A stretch of 64,000 nucleotides of DNA, taken from the NCBI GenBank assembly GCA_025452255.1, contig CP104974.1, positions 2,272,156-2,336,155 of the forward strand, read 5' to 3'. This DNA is from Devosia sp. A8/3-2 (lineage in GTDB: Bacteria > Pseudomonadota > Alphaproteobacteria > Rhizobiales > Devosiaceae). This document shows positions 40,243-50,387 of this stretch, piece after piece (position 1 is the stretch's first letter; each line of letters opens with the position of its first letter). Position numbers and translations under genes: made by a program. The notes under the pieces are model-generated. The model did not search any database, was not told the origin of the DNA, and was given only the letters and a program-made list of their open reading frames with translations.

Positions 40243-40794
40243 TCAGATCCGTTGCATCAGGCGGGTGAACATCAGCAGGCCCTCGGGCCGAGGGCCGTGG
40301 CCGGAGGCGACGTTGATGTGACCGGCTTCACCGGCCCGGTGGAAATCGGAACCCCAGCAGGTGGCGAATTCGACCGCGCGGTCGATAGTGCAGAGCGGGT
40401 CATTGCTCGAAGCGACCAGCAGGGACGGGAAGGGCAGCGGATCGCGCGGAATGGGGCGGAAGGGATAGGTTTCTTCCGGCGCGTCGGGGCTGAGTTCGAT
40501 ATCGGGTGGGGCAACGAGGAAGGCGCCGCGCACATTGGAATCGATCAGACGGCTCGCCGTATGGGCAACGGCGATGCAGGAGAGCGAATGGGCGACCAGC
40601 ACGACCGGGCGAGTGGCGAGCAGGATGGCCTGCTCGATGGTGGAGACCCAGTCATCCGAGTCCGGCTCATCCCAATCGGCCTGCTCGACAATGGCGGCAT
40701 TGGACATGCGCTCGGCCCAGCGCAATTGCCAATGGCTCGGGCTGGAGCCGCCAAGGCCGGGCAGGATCAGGATGTCGGCCTCCGATATCTTCAT
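40243..40794 (-). CDS. RBBP9/YdeN-type alpha/beta hydrolase
   Basis: A 183-residue protein of the RBBP9/YdeN family: ILILPGLGGSSPSHWQLRWAER at the start, the nucleophile elbow VLVAHSLSCIAVAH with Ser, the Asp in LLVASSNDPLC and the His in EAGHINVASGHGPRPEG. These are small serine hydrolases of unclear substrate. The ATG at 40794 overlaps the stop of the preceding GNAT gene (ATGA), so the two are coupled. The frame is intact. Confidence 0.88.
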   Translation of the reverse strand: MKISEADILILPGLGGSSPSHWQLRWAERMSNAAIVEQADWDEPDSDDWVSTIEQAILLATRPVVLVAHSLSCIAVAHTASRLIDSNVRGAFLVAPPDIELSPDAPEETYPFRPIPRDPLPFPSLLVASSNDPLCTIDRAVEFATCWGSDFHRAGEAGHINVASGHGPRPEGLLMFTRLMQRI

Positions 40795-41205
40795 GAGCGG
40801 TGGGTCCTGTCGCGGTAGAAGCCCGCATCGGTCTGGGTCAGGCCGATCTTGCTATAGAAGCCTTCGGCGCCGGGGAGGGCCAGCAGGATTATGCTGACGC
40901 CGGGACCCAGCATTTCTGCGGCTTTGTCCATCAGCGTGCGGCCGACGCCCCGGCCTTGGCTAGTTTCTGACGACGGCCATATCGGCGCAGTAGCAGACCC
41001 AGTTCCAGTCCGTCATGGCGCGGAACAAGCCGACCAGCCGGCCGCTGTCGTCACGCGCGGTGACCACGAGGTTGGAATTGTCGAGCATGGCCTGAACCCG
41101 CTCGGTATTACCCAGCGGGCGGGTGGGGCCGAGCTTGGACTGGCCGACACACGCAATGTATTCCTCGGCGGTCAGGCCGGTTTCTCGGGCGCAGATCAGG
41201 CTCAT
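40791..41205 (-). CDS. GNAT N-acetyltransferase (frameshifted)
   Basis: About 137 residues. The first frame reads [21 protein letters not shown], then LVVTARDDSGRLVGLFRAMTDWN and DMAVVRN. After a break near 40963 the sequence continues GRTLMDKAAEMLGPGVSIILLALPGAEGFY and ends AGFYRDRTHRS. This is a GNAT fold with a short N-terminal substrate part. Both ends overlap neighbours as ATGA: the start with the purB stop, the stop with the RBBP9-type hydrolase start. The acceptor is unknown. Confidence 0.82.
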
Positions 41206-42529
41206 TTGAACACGCGGCTGAAGATCGTATCGACATGCTTGAGATGGTAGGCATCGTCAAACATGGCGTCGATTTGTGTGTCGCTCAGGCTGACCTCGGG
41301 GTCGGCCTTGAGGTTCTTAGCGAACTGGCCGGCGCGGTCGCCGCGCATTTCCCACACCTTCATGGCGTTGCGCTGGACGGCGGCATAGCTGTCCTCGCGG
41401 CTATAGCCAGCCCGGGTGAGGGCGAGCAGGACGCGCTGGGAATTGTGCAGGCCCCCGAGCAGGTCCAGATTCTTGCGCATGTTTTCGGGGTAGACGACCA
41501 GTTTGTCGATGACATTGGTCAGCCGCGCCGTAGGCGAAATCGAGTGTGATCGTGCCATCGGGAGCGATCATACGTTCAACCGAGGAGTGCGAAATATCGC
41601 GCTCGTGCCAGAGGGCGACGTTTTCGAGCGCCGGGGTGACCATGCCGCGTACGAGACGCGCCGGGCCCGTGAGATTTTCCGTCAGCACCGGGTTGCGCTT
41701 GTGCGGCATGGCCGAGCTGCCCTTCTGGCCGGGGGAGAAGAATTCCTCGGCTTCGAGCACTTCGGTGCGCTGCAGATGGCGGATTTCCACGGCGACGCGC
41801 TCGATGGAGCTGGCGACGACGCCCAGCGTGGCGAAGAACATGGCGTGGCGATCACGCGGAATGACTGGGTCGAGACCGGCTCGATGGCGAGGCCCAGCTT
41901 TTCGGCGACATATTCCTCGACCTGCGGGTCGATATTGGCGAAGCTGCCGATGGCGCCGGAAATGGCAGCGGTGGCGATTTCTTCGCGGGCGGCGACGAGG
42001 CGAGCGCGGTTGCGGGTGAATTCGGCATAGGCTTCGGCCAGCTTGACGCCGAACGTGGTCGGCTCGGCATGAATGCCGTGGCTGCGACCAATGGTGATGG
42101 TGTCCTTATGCTCATAGGCGCGGCGCTTGAGCGCAGCGAGCAGGGCATCGACATCGGCGATCAGGATATCGGCCGCGCGGGCCATTTGCACGGAGAGGGT
42201 GGTGTCCAGAATGTCGGAGCTGGTCATGCCCTGATGGACAAAGCGGGCGTCGGGGCCGACGATTTCGCTCAAATGCGTGAGGAAGGCGATGACGTCGTGC
42301 TTGGTGGTGCGCTCGATTTCGTCGATCCGCTCGACATCGAAGCCGTAGTCACCCAGCTCGGCCTTGCGGGCATTCATCACGTCCCAGATTTTCTGGGCGG
42401 ATTCTTTGGCACCACGCCCAGCTCGGCCAGCTTGGTGGTGGCGTGCGCTTCGATTTCAAACCAGATGGCGAAGCGGTTTTCGGCCGACCAATTGGCAACC
42501 ATTTCGGGGCGGGAATAGCGCAGAATCAT
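41202..42529 (-). CDS. purB: Adenylosuccinate lyase (frameshifted)
   Basis: The 435-440-residue lyase acts twice in purine synthesis (SAICAR and adenylosuccinate cleavage). It begins [20 protein letters not shown]. Conserved regions are [13 protein letters not shown], the first signature [30 protein letters not shown], and the fumarase-type signature [16 protein letters not shown] with the catalytic Ser. Breaks lie near 42410, 41850 and 41535. The last part reads [17 protein letters not shown] and ends FSRVFK, where its stop overlaps the GNAT start. It sits about 30 bases after rpe, apart from the other pur genes. Confidence 0.95.
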
Positions 42530-42559
42530 GGGTTTAGGCCTTCGCGTTCAGAATTTGAG

Positions 42560-43229
42560 TCAGTGTGTGGCAGCGGCGCGGAGCGCTGCAATGCAGGCGG
42601 CGTAGGTGGCTGGATCGTTCCCACCAAAAATGAAGGAGCCGGCGACGAAGACATTGGCGCCAGCGCGCGATCTCCCTGATATTGTCCATGGTGACGCCGC
42701 CGTCGACTTCCAGATCGATGGGGCGGGCGCCGATCAGGGCATTGGCCCGGCGGACCTTGTCCAGCGTAGCGGGAATGAAGCTCTGGCCGCCAAAGCCGGG
42801 ATTGACGGACATGATGAGCAACAGATCGATATTGTCGATGACGTGCTCGAGGGCGGAGACAGGGGTGGCAGGATTGAGCGCGACGCCGGCCTTCTTGCCC
42901 TCGGCCCTGATCGCCTGAATGGAGCGGTGCAGGTGCGGGCCCGCTTCGGCGTGGACGGTGATAATGTCGGCGCCGGCCCGCGCGAAGTCCGCGAGGTAGG
43001 GATCGGCGGGAGCGATCATCAAATGGGTATCGAAGGGCTTGGCAGTGTAGCTTCGGGCCGCGGCAATGACCGGCATGCCGAAACTGATATTGGGTACAAA
43101 ATGGCCATCCATCACATCGACATGGATATAGTCGGCGCCGGCCTTGTCGATGGCTTCGATCTCAGCGCCCGAGCGCGCGAAATCGGCCGAGAGAATCGAT
43201 GGCGCAATGCGTATGGGTCGGGTGGTCAT
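42560..43229 (-). CDS. rpe: Ribulose-phosphate 3-epimerase (frameshifted)
   Basis: A TIM-barrel epimerase of about 223 residues linking ribulose 5-phosphate and xylulose 5-phosphate. Seen are [20 protein letters not shown], the signature [18 protein letters not shown] with metal ligands, [28 protein letters not shown] and [12 protein letters not shown]. One indel near 42662 separates the last block, [17 protein letters not shown], which ends ALRAAATH. The ATG at 43229 is taken because the barrel begins a few residues later. It heads a tight minus-strand group with purB. Confidence 0.94.
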
Positions 43230-43380
43230 GGGCGCTCGCCTTGCCGACAGGAAATGCGTCTTTGCCTTATAGCGACGGGGTGGCGCGGGCAAGGGACGTC
43301 CTTCACAAACCGGCGATGCGGCGAAGCCACGCATTGCTTTGCAAGCACTTCGCGCTAGAAGAGCGCAAAAGGAGCGTCGG

Positions 43381-44115
43381 TTGGAATTTTCATTGCCCAT
43401 GGTGTTCGGCGCTGGCGTGCTGAGCTTTCTCAGCCCCTGCGTGCTGCCGCTGGTGCCGCCCTATCTCACCTATATGAGCGGGGCGAGCTTTGACCAATTG
43501 CGAGCCGATGAGACTGGCTCGGCGGCGTTGCAGCGGCGCGTGGCGGTGACCTCGCTGTTTTTCATTCTCGGCTTTTCGGTGGTGTTCGTGCTGCTGGGCG
43601 CGACGGCCACGGTGTTCGGGCAGGCGTTCCGGCAGGCGCTGCCGATTTTGACGCCGGTGGCCGGTGTGCTGATCATTGCCATGGGCCTGCATTTCATCGG
43701 TGTCTATCGCATTGGCCTGTTGGACCGGCAAATCCGGCACAATGGGCCCGGCGTGGCGAGCGGTCCGCTGGGCGGGTTTTTGCTGGGGCTGGCCTTTGCC
43801 ATTGGCTGGACGCCCTGCATCGGGCCGGTGCTGGCGGCGGTGCTGTCCGTGGCGGCGAGCCGCAGCACGGCGCTGGAAGGGGCCTCGCTGCTGGGGCTTT
43901 ATTCGCTGGGGCTGGGCGTGCCGTTCTTTCTGGCGGGCATTGCCATCGGACCGTTCCTGACCTTCTTCAACAGCTTCAAGCGCCATCTGCATACGGTAGA
44001 GCGGGTGATGGGGGTGCTGCTGGTGATTACCGGCGTGTTGTTCCTCACCGGCAATTTCACCCGGCTGTCCTACTGGTTCCTCGAGACATTCCCCGTGCTG
44101 GCCAATTTCGGCTGA
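43381..44115 (+). CDS. ccdA: Cytochrome c biogenesis protein CcdA
   Basis: The 244-residue protein has six predicted membrane helices and the two redox Cys of Ccd[20 protein letters not shown] in helix 1 and [15 protein letters not shown] in helix 4. CcdA passes electrons from cytoplasmic thioredoxin to periplasmic thiol carriers used in haem attachment. The start is put at TTG 43381, with AAAAGGAG upstream, giving [12 protein letters not shown]; an earlier ATG at 43339 would add 14 polar residues. The gene stands alone, divergent from rpe, without other ccm genes nearby. The frame is intact. Confidence 0.92.
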   Translation: MEFSLPMVFGAGVLSFLSPCVLPLVPPYLTYMSGASFDQLRADETGSAALQRRVAVTSLFFILGFSVVFVLLGATATVFGQAFRQALPILTPVAGVLIIAMGLHFIGVYRIGLLDRQIRHNGPGVASGPLGGFLLGLAFAIGWTPCIGPVLAAVLSVAASRSTALEGASLLGLYSLGLGVPFFLAGIAIGPFLTFFNSFKRHLHTVERVMGVLLVITGVLFLTGNFTRLSYWFLETFPVLANFG

Positions 44116-44201
44116 CAGTAATCTCCGCTTAACCGCATAGCGCGGCTTTTGCCGCTAGGGTGTTTTGCTAGGTGGTTGTTTAGCTCTGATTCATTCTGGC
44201 G

Positions 44202-45457
44202 ATGCACTGTGTTGCCAGAGATTGCAGGGGGCGGGAACTGATACTCAACGCGGCACTATCGGCGCTGCCGGAAACGGCATCGGACACACATACCGCATCC
44301 GGTCTTGCCGTGGCGGCGCTTGATCCGTTGCGCGCGGATATCGCTGCCAGCGTTAGCAACGATATCGGGTCGGTCGAAACCGTGTGGCGGGCCCTGTCGG
44401 CAAACGGCATCGAATCGCCGGGCCAGAGCTATGATTTCATCCGCCTGTGGATCAAGGACCGCCGCATTGCGCCGGCGGATCAGCGCTTTGTGGTCGGCAC
44501 GCTGGATGGCGAGCCCGTGGCGCTACTGCCGCTGCACCTGCAAGACGGTGCGGGGCGTGCCGGTATTTACTCGGTTTCCCGGCGCCCATGCCGGTTGCTA
44601 TGCGCCCGTGGCCGATATCCAAAAGCTGGCGGCGTTGGGCCCTGCAGGGCGTGCCGCGCTGTGGCAGGCAATGATCGGCCAGTTGAGCGGCGCCGACTCG
44701 GTCTATCTCCGCTCGATTCCCATCGAGGTGGATGGCGAAGCCGGCCTGTTTGACGAACTGGGGTCGACCCTCACGGTCGAAACGCTTTACCGTTCGCAAT
44801 ATTCCAGCTGGGAAGAATGCGACCGGCTGCAGCGCAGCAAATCGCGCCGCAAGCATGACCGGCAGCAGGGCGACCGGCTGGCCGCCATGGGCGAAGTCGG
44901 CTTCGAGGAAATCCACAATGGCGGCGACATGCGCCGAGCCATCGAAACCATGTTCGTGCAGCGCGGCGCGCTTCAAGGTCATGGGCGTTCGTGATCCCTT
45001 CGTGCATGACCGGCTGACCGATTTTTATCACGCCATGGCGGCGGAAGGCTCGGGCGTGGATGTGCGGCTGCATGTCTTGCGGCTCAATGATGCGGTGGTG
45101 GCCGTGCGCTACAATGTCGTGCACAACGACCGCATGTTCTGCCTGATTTCCTCGATGAGCGACGATCCGGCAATCCAGAATGGCTCCCCGGGCAAGCAAT
45201 GCCTGTTGCGGGTGATGCAGACGGTGTTCGACCGGGGCATGCGCGTGTTCGACATGGGCAGCGGCTTCACTGACGAGAAGCGGCACTGGTGCAATGTGCA
45301 GACACCGCTGCGGCAGCACTATATCGGGCTGACCGCGCGGGGCACGCTGATCGTGGGCGTACACCGAGCCTTCCAGAAGACGCGGGCGCGCATCAAGGCC
45401 AATAAGCAACTCAAAACCCCGGCGCGCAATATCCGAGGCGCTGGTGTATCGGCTTAG
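44202..45457 (+). CDS. FemAB/BioF2-like GNAT acyltransferase (frameshifted)
   Basis: The restored protein of about 415 residues resembles the CelD/BcsL and BioF2-like GNAT branch. It contains YDFIRLWIKDRRIAPADQRFV, then LDGEPVALLPLHL, the middle part SWEECDRLQRSKSRRKHDRQ, and a C-terminal GNAT half with LRLNDAVVAVRYNVVHNDRMFCL and DMGSGFTDEKRHWCN. Breaks lie near 44545 and 44975. Members are linked to exopolysaccharide or cell-envelope modification; the acceptor is not known here. The true start is uncertain, since the first ~40 residues after ATG 44202 look weakly conserved. Confidence 0.75.
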
Positions 45458-45488
45458 CGGCCGCAAGACCGTCGAAACGCCCGAAAAA

Positions 45489-46219
45489 TCAGATTAGCTT
45501 GAGGCCGCGCAGCGAAGTGTGGCCTGCCTTGCCGATGATCAGATGATCATGCAGCGTAATGCCGAGCGGCTTGGCGATATCGGCAATTTCCTTGGTCATC
45601 CGCACATCGGCGGAGGAGGGCGCCGGGTCACCTGATGGGTGATTGTGCACCAGAATCAGTGCGGTAGCCGATAGCTCGGAGCGTGCGCTTGATCACTTCG
45701 CGCGGATAGACGGGAGTATGATCGACCGTGCCGGTCTGTTGCACCTCGTCGGCGATCAGGCGGTTTTTCTTGTCCAGAAAGAGAATGCGGAACTGCTCGA
45801 TGGTTTCATAGGCCATCTGGGAGTTGCAATAGTCGATCAGCTGCGACCGGGAGCTCAGGATCGGCTTTTCGGTGGCGATGCGGTCGCGCCTGAAGCGGGC
45901 GGCAACCGCCTGGATAACCTTGATATGAGCCACCGAAGTGGCGCCCGTGCCATCGATTTTTTCCAGTGCGCGCTGGCTGGCATTGAACACCCCCGAAAAG
46001 GTGCCGAATTCGCGCAGCAGGGTCTTGGCCAGTGGCCTTGGTGTCGCGGCGGGGCACGACGAGCTGCAGGATCAGCTCGAGCAATTCGTAATCTTCAAGC
46101 GCGTCGCCGCCCACCTTGAGGAAGCGTTCGCGCACCCGCTGGCGGTGGCCGGCATGATCATTGATCGGCGTTGGGGCGGGAAACGAGGCTTCCGAGAGTT
46201 CGTCCGGCCGGTCGGTCAT
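45489..46219 (-). CDS. radC: RadC-family JAB-domain protein (frameshifted)
   Basis: About 243 residues. The N-terminal part has [26 protein letters not shown], a helix-hairpin-helix-like region follows, and the C-terminal JAMM metal site reads [16 protein letters not shown]. Breaks lie near 46030 and 45672. The family was named RadC, but its role in repair is disputed. The ATG at 46219 overlaps the map stop (TGATG), a coupling seen in many alphaproteobacteria. It ends LRGLKLI. Confidence 0.9.
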
Positions 46220-47051
46220 CAGGCGGCCCGCGCGGCGAGCGGATTGAACAGACCACCGGGGGAAAGCGTGAAGATCTCGCAGCCGGTTTCGGTGATGCCG
46301 ATGGAATGCTCGGCCTGCGAGGACAGCGTGCGGTCGCGGGTAACGGCGGTCCAGCCATCGGAGAGGATTTTAACGTGCGGGCGGCCCAGATTGATCATCG
46401 GCTCGATGGTGAAGATCATGCCGGGCTTGAGCGGTACGCCGGTGCCGGGCACGCCGAAATGGAGAATATTGGGCTCGTCATGGAACAGGCGCCCGACGCC
46501 ATGGCCGACGAAATCGCGCACCACGCTCATGCGTTCGCCCTCCGCCACGGCCCGGATGGCAGCCCCGATATCGCCGGTGGTATTGCCCGGCTTGGCGGCT
46601 GCGATGCCAGCTTCAAGCCCTTCATAAGTGACTTCGATCAACCGCTCCGCCTTGCGGAAATTTCGCCCACCGGATACATACGGCTGGAATCGCCATACCA
46701 GCCATCGACGATCAGCGTCAGGTCGATATTGACGATATCGCCTTCGCGCAGCGGCCGTTCGTCGGGAATGCCATGGCAGACGACGTGGTTGATCGAGGTG
46801 CAGAGCGAGTGGCGATAGCCCTTGTAGAAAATGGTGGCCGGGATGGCCCCATTGTCGTGGGCGAATTCATAAGCCACCCGGTCGATGGTGGAGGTGGGCA
46901 CGCCCGCCTCGACATAGTCGACCAGAATATCGAGCGCCTGCGCCGTCAGCTGACCCGCCTTGCGCATGCCGATAAAGCCTTCCTCGCCATGCAGCGGGAT
47001 GACGCCGGCAGTGCGGCGGGCTTTGGAACTGGCATCGACATAGGTGGTCAT
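46219..47051 (-). CDS. map: Methionine aminopeptidase, type I (frameshifted)
   Basis: About 277 residues. The metal and substrate residues are visible: the His in INHVVCHGIPDE, Asp in NIDLTLIVDGWYGDSSRMY, His in FVGHGVGRLFHDEPNI, Glu in MIFTIEPMINLG and Glu in SSQAEHSIGIT. The enzyme removes the initiator Met from new proteins. One indel near 46662 separates VGEISAR from AERLIEVTYEG. The ATG at 47051 follows a weak ribosome site. It is the first gene of a map-radC pair and diverges from the CinA-type gene. Confidence 0.95.
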
Positions 47052-47178
47052 AAGAAACTCCAACACAGACCCGATAAATCTAATCGCTCGTTTTGCCGAT
47101 GGGAAGGGCGACACACTTGCTTGACGCGGTTATCGGGGCCGGGCATTGCTGGCTGACAGCAAGCCACGGATTCAAGCG

Positions 47179-47946
47179 ATGTCGAGCCCTGTCACCATTA
47201 CTGCTGCGCTGATCGTTATCGGCGATGAAATTCTCTCGGGACGCACCAAGGACGTCAATATCGGCGCGACCGCCGATTTCTGCACCGATCTGGGCATCGA
47301 GCTCAAGGAAGTCCGCGTGGTCAGCGACAGAAACCGACGACATCGTCGACGCCGTCAACGAGCTGCGCGCCCGCTATACCTATGTGTTCACCACGGGCGG
47401 CATTGGGCCGACGCATGACGACATCACTGCCGATGCGGTGGCCAAGGCGTTTGGCGTGGCGTTGCCGATCAACGCGCAGGCGCGGGCCATGCTGGAATCG
47501 CGCTGGAAAGAAACCGGCACCGAGGTCAACGAGGCGCGGCTGCGCATGGCCCGCATTCCCGAGGGCGCCGATCTGATCGTCAATTCGGTCAGCGCCGCGC
47601 CGGGCTTCCGCATCGGCAATGTGCATGTGATGGCCGGCGTGCCGATCATTATGCGCGCATGCTCGAAGCGCTGGCGCCGACTTTGCAGGGCGGCAAGAAA
47701 GTGCTCGCCATGACCGTCAAGGCGGCGGTGGGCGAGGGGACCGTCGGCGGGCCGCTGGGCGAATTGCAGGCGCAATATCCGGACGTCAAGATGGGCAGCT
47801 ATCCGCAAATGGGCAAAGACCGGGTGATGACCGAGCTGGTGCTGCGCTCGTCGGATCCAGTGCGGCTGGAAGAGGCGACGGCCAAGGTGCAGGCCATGGT
47901 GGATGCGGCGCATGCCAAGGCGGGCGTTACGCCGCCTGAGGATTAA
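47179..47946 (+). CDS. CinA-type molybdopterin-binding domain protein (frameshifted)
   Basis: About 255 residues with only the MoCF-like N-terminal domain of CinA: ALIVIGDEILSGRTKDVNIG, YVFTTGGIGPTHDDITADAVA, ARIPEGADLIVN and APGFRIGNVHVMAGVP. The C-terminal half resembles KMGSYPQMGKDRVMTELVLRS. The separate CinA deamidase domain is absent. Breaks lie near 47328 (VVSD, then TDDIVDAVNEL) and near 47652. Such single-domain proteins are usually annotated competence/damage-inducible protein A or molybdopterin-binding protein; a nicotinamide-nucleotide pyrophosphatase role is possible but unproven. Confidence 0.87.
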
Positions 47947-48037
47947 GCGCCCGGCGCAATAGCGCGCAGGCTTCGCGTTTGCTAAGACGCCAAATTCAAT
48001 TATTCGGACGCCACGGCGCCGGCGCAGGAGAGATCGA

Positions 48038-48535
48038 GTGAACAATCCGAACGAAAAGTCCTTCCCGGTCAGCTGGGATCAGTTCCATCGCGATAGCCGG
48101 GCGCTGGCCCGGCGGCTGGCGGGTATCGGTTCGTTCTGACGCCATCGTGGCTATTGCGCGGGGCGGGCTGGTGCCGGCCGCCATCGTGGCGCGCGAACTC
48201 AATATCCGCACGGTCGAGACCGTGGCGGTCAAGAGCTATGATCACCAGAGCCAGAGCGGCATCAAGGTGCTCAAGGAAATCAGCTCGCCCGTGCTCGAAC
48301 TGGCCCGCAACGGCGCCAAAATCCTGATTGTGGACGATCTGGTCGACACCGGCTCAACCGCCCGCGTGGTCCGCGAAATGCTGCCCGGCGCCCACTTTGC
48401 GACCGTCTACGCCAAGCCCAAAGGCCGCGAACTGGTCGACACCTTCATCACCGAAGTGAGCCAGGACACTGGATTTTCTTCCCATGGGATTTGGATGTTG
48501 CTTATGCAGCACCGATCTCAGGCGGGACGGACTGA
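48038..48535 (+). CDS. gpt: Xanthine phosphoribosyltransferase (frameshifted)
   Basis: The restored length of about 165 residues fits Gpt, which converts xanthine, guanine or hypoxanthine and PRPP to nucleotides. It starts at GTG 48038, with CAGGAG upstream, reading [20 protein letters not shown]. An inserted T near 48134 breaks the frame before [21 protein letters not shown]. The PRPP motif is [19 protein letters not shown] missing base near 48470 separates EVSQDT from [17 protein letters not shown] terminator follows at 48582. The gene supports purine salvage next to the purine synthesis genes of the window. Confidence 0.93.
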
Positions 48536-48581
48536 GGGGCAAAGCCTGTTGCCAATGGCTGGCTAGGGTGGGAAGGAGACG

Positions 48582-48603
48582 ATCCGGTTTGTGCCGGATT
48601 TTT
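48582..48603 (+). terminator. Terminator of gpt
   Basis: ATCCGG and CCGGAT pair around TTTGTG and are followed by TTTTT, 46 bases after the gpt stop. Confidence 0.8.
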
Positions 48604-48850
48604 CAGGAAAGCTGACACGGACGATGACCTTGGTGTTGCAAATGTCATCAGCGGAATGCCGAGTGCTGCGTCCGACTTTCGTGACAGACTTTTCGCTGAC
48701 CTTTTCAGTATCGGCGATCTGGTTGCGAAATTTAGGATATCTGCGATTGCAGACCAACGATACGATCGTGGCGAGCCACAAACTGAATTGATCCGACAGT
48801 CGGCGTGGCCTAGGACAGTCTAGTGAACCGATGTTTGCGAGGCTTGGTAC
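48604..48850. other. Noncoding stretch with an unrecognised open fragment
   Basis: This is part of a 315-base gap between gpt and the phosphotransferase gene. One plus-strand frame is open up to a stop at 48821-48823 and reads protein-like (for example GVANVISGMPSAASDFRDRL), but it has no start codon with a ribosome site and matches no family I know. It may be the remnant of a gene cut off when the neighbouring segment was acquired, or chance. Confidence 0.3.
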
Positions 48851-49852
48851 GTGTCCGACCAATCAACACCGTTCGTCGACGAGCCGGCTACCGATCCGGC
48901 GCTGCTGAGGACGCTGGCAGCCGCTGGTTTGCCAGCAACCGGGCGCTTTCATCCAAAGGCCGGCTGGGTTAGCCGCGCGTGGGTCGGTGACGAATACGTC
49001 GTACGACTGAACAACGACGTACGGCATCGCGACGCGTATCGCCACGAGGCCACGGTGGTCAACCTGCTCGCCGGCAGCGAGGTCCCACACGCTCGGCACC
49101 TCGCCCACGGTGACGGCCCGGACGGGCCGTGGTATGTCTCCGAACGCCTGCCGGGCCGAACCCTGTACGACGCATGGCCGGCGGCGGACTCGCCCACCCG
49201 CCAAGCAATCATCGAAAGCCTCGGCGCTGCGTTGCGTGCCCTGCACCGCGTTCCTGTCCCGGCGGGACTGCTGCCGCCCCGGCTGGCCGACGCGCTCGCC
49301 GGCAAGCCGTGGCCGGCGTTCCACCCACCTGTAGTGCGTGCGGCGCTCCAGCAGGTCGAGGCTGCCCGGCGACTGCCCGGTCATGACTCGCGCCTGCTCG
49401 CGGACGCCGCCGATTGGATCAAGGAGCGACTGACGTTGTTCGCCAACGACGAACCCGTCCTCGTCCATGGTGATTTACATGGATCCAACGTGATCGTCGA
49501 CCGGGGACGCGTCACCGGTCTTATCGACTTCGCGGAGGCGCTGGCTCAGCCAGCGGATGTCGAGCTCGATACGATACTGCGCTGGTGCGCGAAAGCGCGA
49601 GAGTTCCCACCCACACCCGACGAACAAGGGCTCGACGAGACCACACTCACAGAGGTCCCCGGATGGATGCACGGCGCATATCCGGAGCTGTTCGATCGCG
49701 AGCATCTGCGCGAGCGGCTGAACTTCTATGACATGTACGGGGAACTCGCACTTTACGCACACCACCCGCAGCCTGAGATACGCGAAGCGGCGCAGGACCG
49801 CATCGCTCGCCTGCTTTCCGGCCATAACCATCTAGATAGACTCGTCTGGTAG
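48851..49852 (+). CDS. Aminoglycoside phosphotransferase-like (APH/choline kinase fold) protein
   Basis: The 333-residue protein has the kinase-like core of the APH family: WVGDEYVVRLNND (ATP-binding Lys replaced by Arg), the catalytic loop VLVHGDLHGSN at 204-213 and the metal site GLIDFAEAL near 223. The C-terminus has HLRERLNFYDMYGELALYAHH. It may phosphorylate an antibiotic or a small alcohol. The start is GTG 48851. Codon use is strongly GC-ending and unlike the neighbours (many CGC, CTC, GTC and ACC), with an actinobacterial flavour, and both flanks are long and noncoding. Transfer is likely. The frame is intact. Confidence 0.8.
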   Translation: MSDQSTPFVDEPATDPALLRTLAAAGLPATGRFHPKAGWVSRAWVGDEYVVRLNNDVRHRDAYRHEATVVNLLAGSEVPHARHLAHGDGPDGPWYVSERLPGRTLYDAWPAADSPTRQAIIESLGAALRALHRVPVPAGLLPPRLADALAGKPWPAFHPPVVRAALQQVEAARRLPGHDSRLLADAADWIKERLTLFANDEPVLVHGDLHGSNVIVDRGRVTGLIDFAEALAQPADVELDTILRWCAKAREFPPTPDEQGLDETTLTEVPGWMHGAYPELFDREHLRERLNFYDMYGELALYAHHPQPEIREAAQDRIARLLSGHNHLDRLVW

Positions 49853-50387
49853 TCGTCGTTTTCGCACCTACACGGGACATCGTGACCTGCGGGCAAGATC
49901 ATCAGATCTGGCGAGCGCACTCTTAAGATCACGATCCACTGCACGACAACGCAGATTGCAAGCATCCGCATCACCTCGCCCTTGTCGCATGACCTGTGAC
50001 GATGGCCGCCCTCAAGGGCTGCTTTGAGGGTCATCACTTCCTGCCATGAACGTTGCCAATGGGGTCGAAACCGGCCATCCCAAAAAACTTATCCCCGCTC
50101 TCCAAACCCCATGTCACTATACCCCCATTCCCGCCAGTTACGCGGCCTCGACGCAGGGCCGGGTGGGGAGACCGTGGGAGAGGGGCGCTTCTCCAGTGGG
50201 GTTGGAAACTCGGCAGCCGGACCTGCAATAATGGTACCGCCTGAACCGGACCCTGCATAAAAAGCGGATCGTGACGGGCGGCCATTGGTCCGTTCTATTA
50301 GTTTCGGAAGGTCCAATGGCCGCCCGTTACCGTATAACCGCAACGCCACATCGGCCGGGCGGCGTTTTCGGCTGTCCGAGGCGGTAA
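49853..50387. other. 535-base intergenic region, no gene recognised
   Basis: The first ~190 bases are moderately AT-richer and contain AAGATCACGATC-like words often seen in noncoding DNA of actinomycetes, which fits the origin suspected for the preceding gene. The second half returns to the local style, with translated shadows resembling common alphaproteobacterial noncoding DNA. A strong inverted repeat stands at 50271-50330. No transposase, integrase or clear target duplication was found. Confidence 0.5.
50271..50330. repeat. Strong 21-base inverted repeat
   Basis: Arms at 50271-50291 and 50310-50330 match at 19 of 21 positions (ACGGGCGGCCATTGG in the left arm) around an 18-base loop. It lies 57 bases after the end of the minus-strand dihydrofolate-reductase-like gene. 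No T-tract follows, so it is not a standard terminator; it could be a mobile-element end or a REP-like element. Confidence 0.65.
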
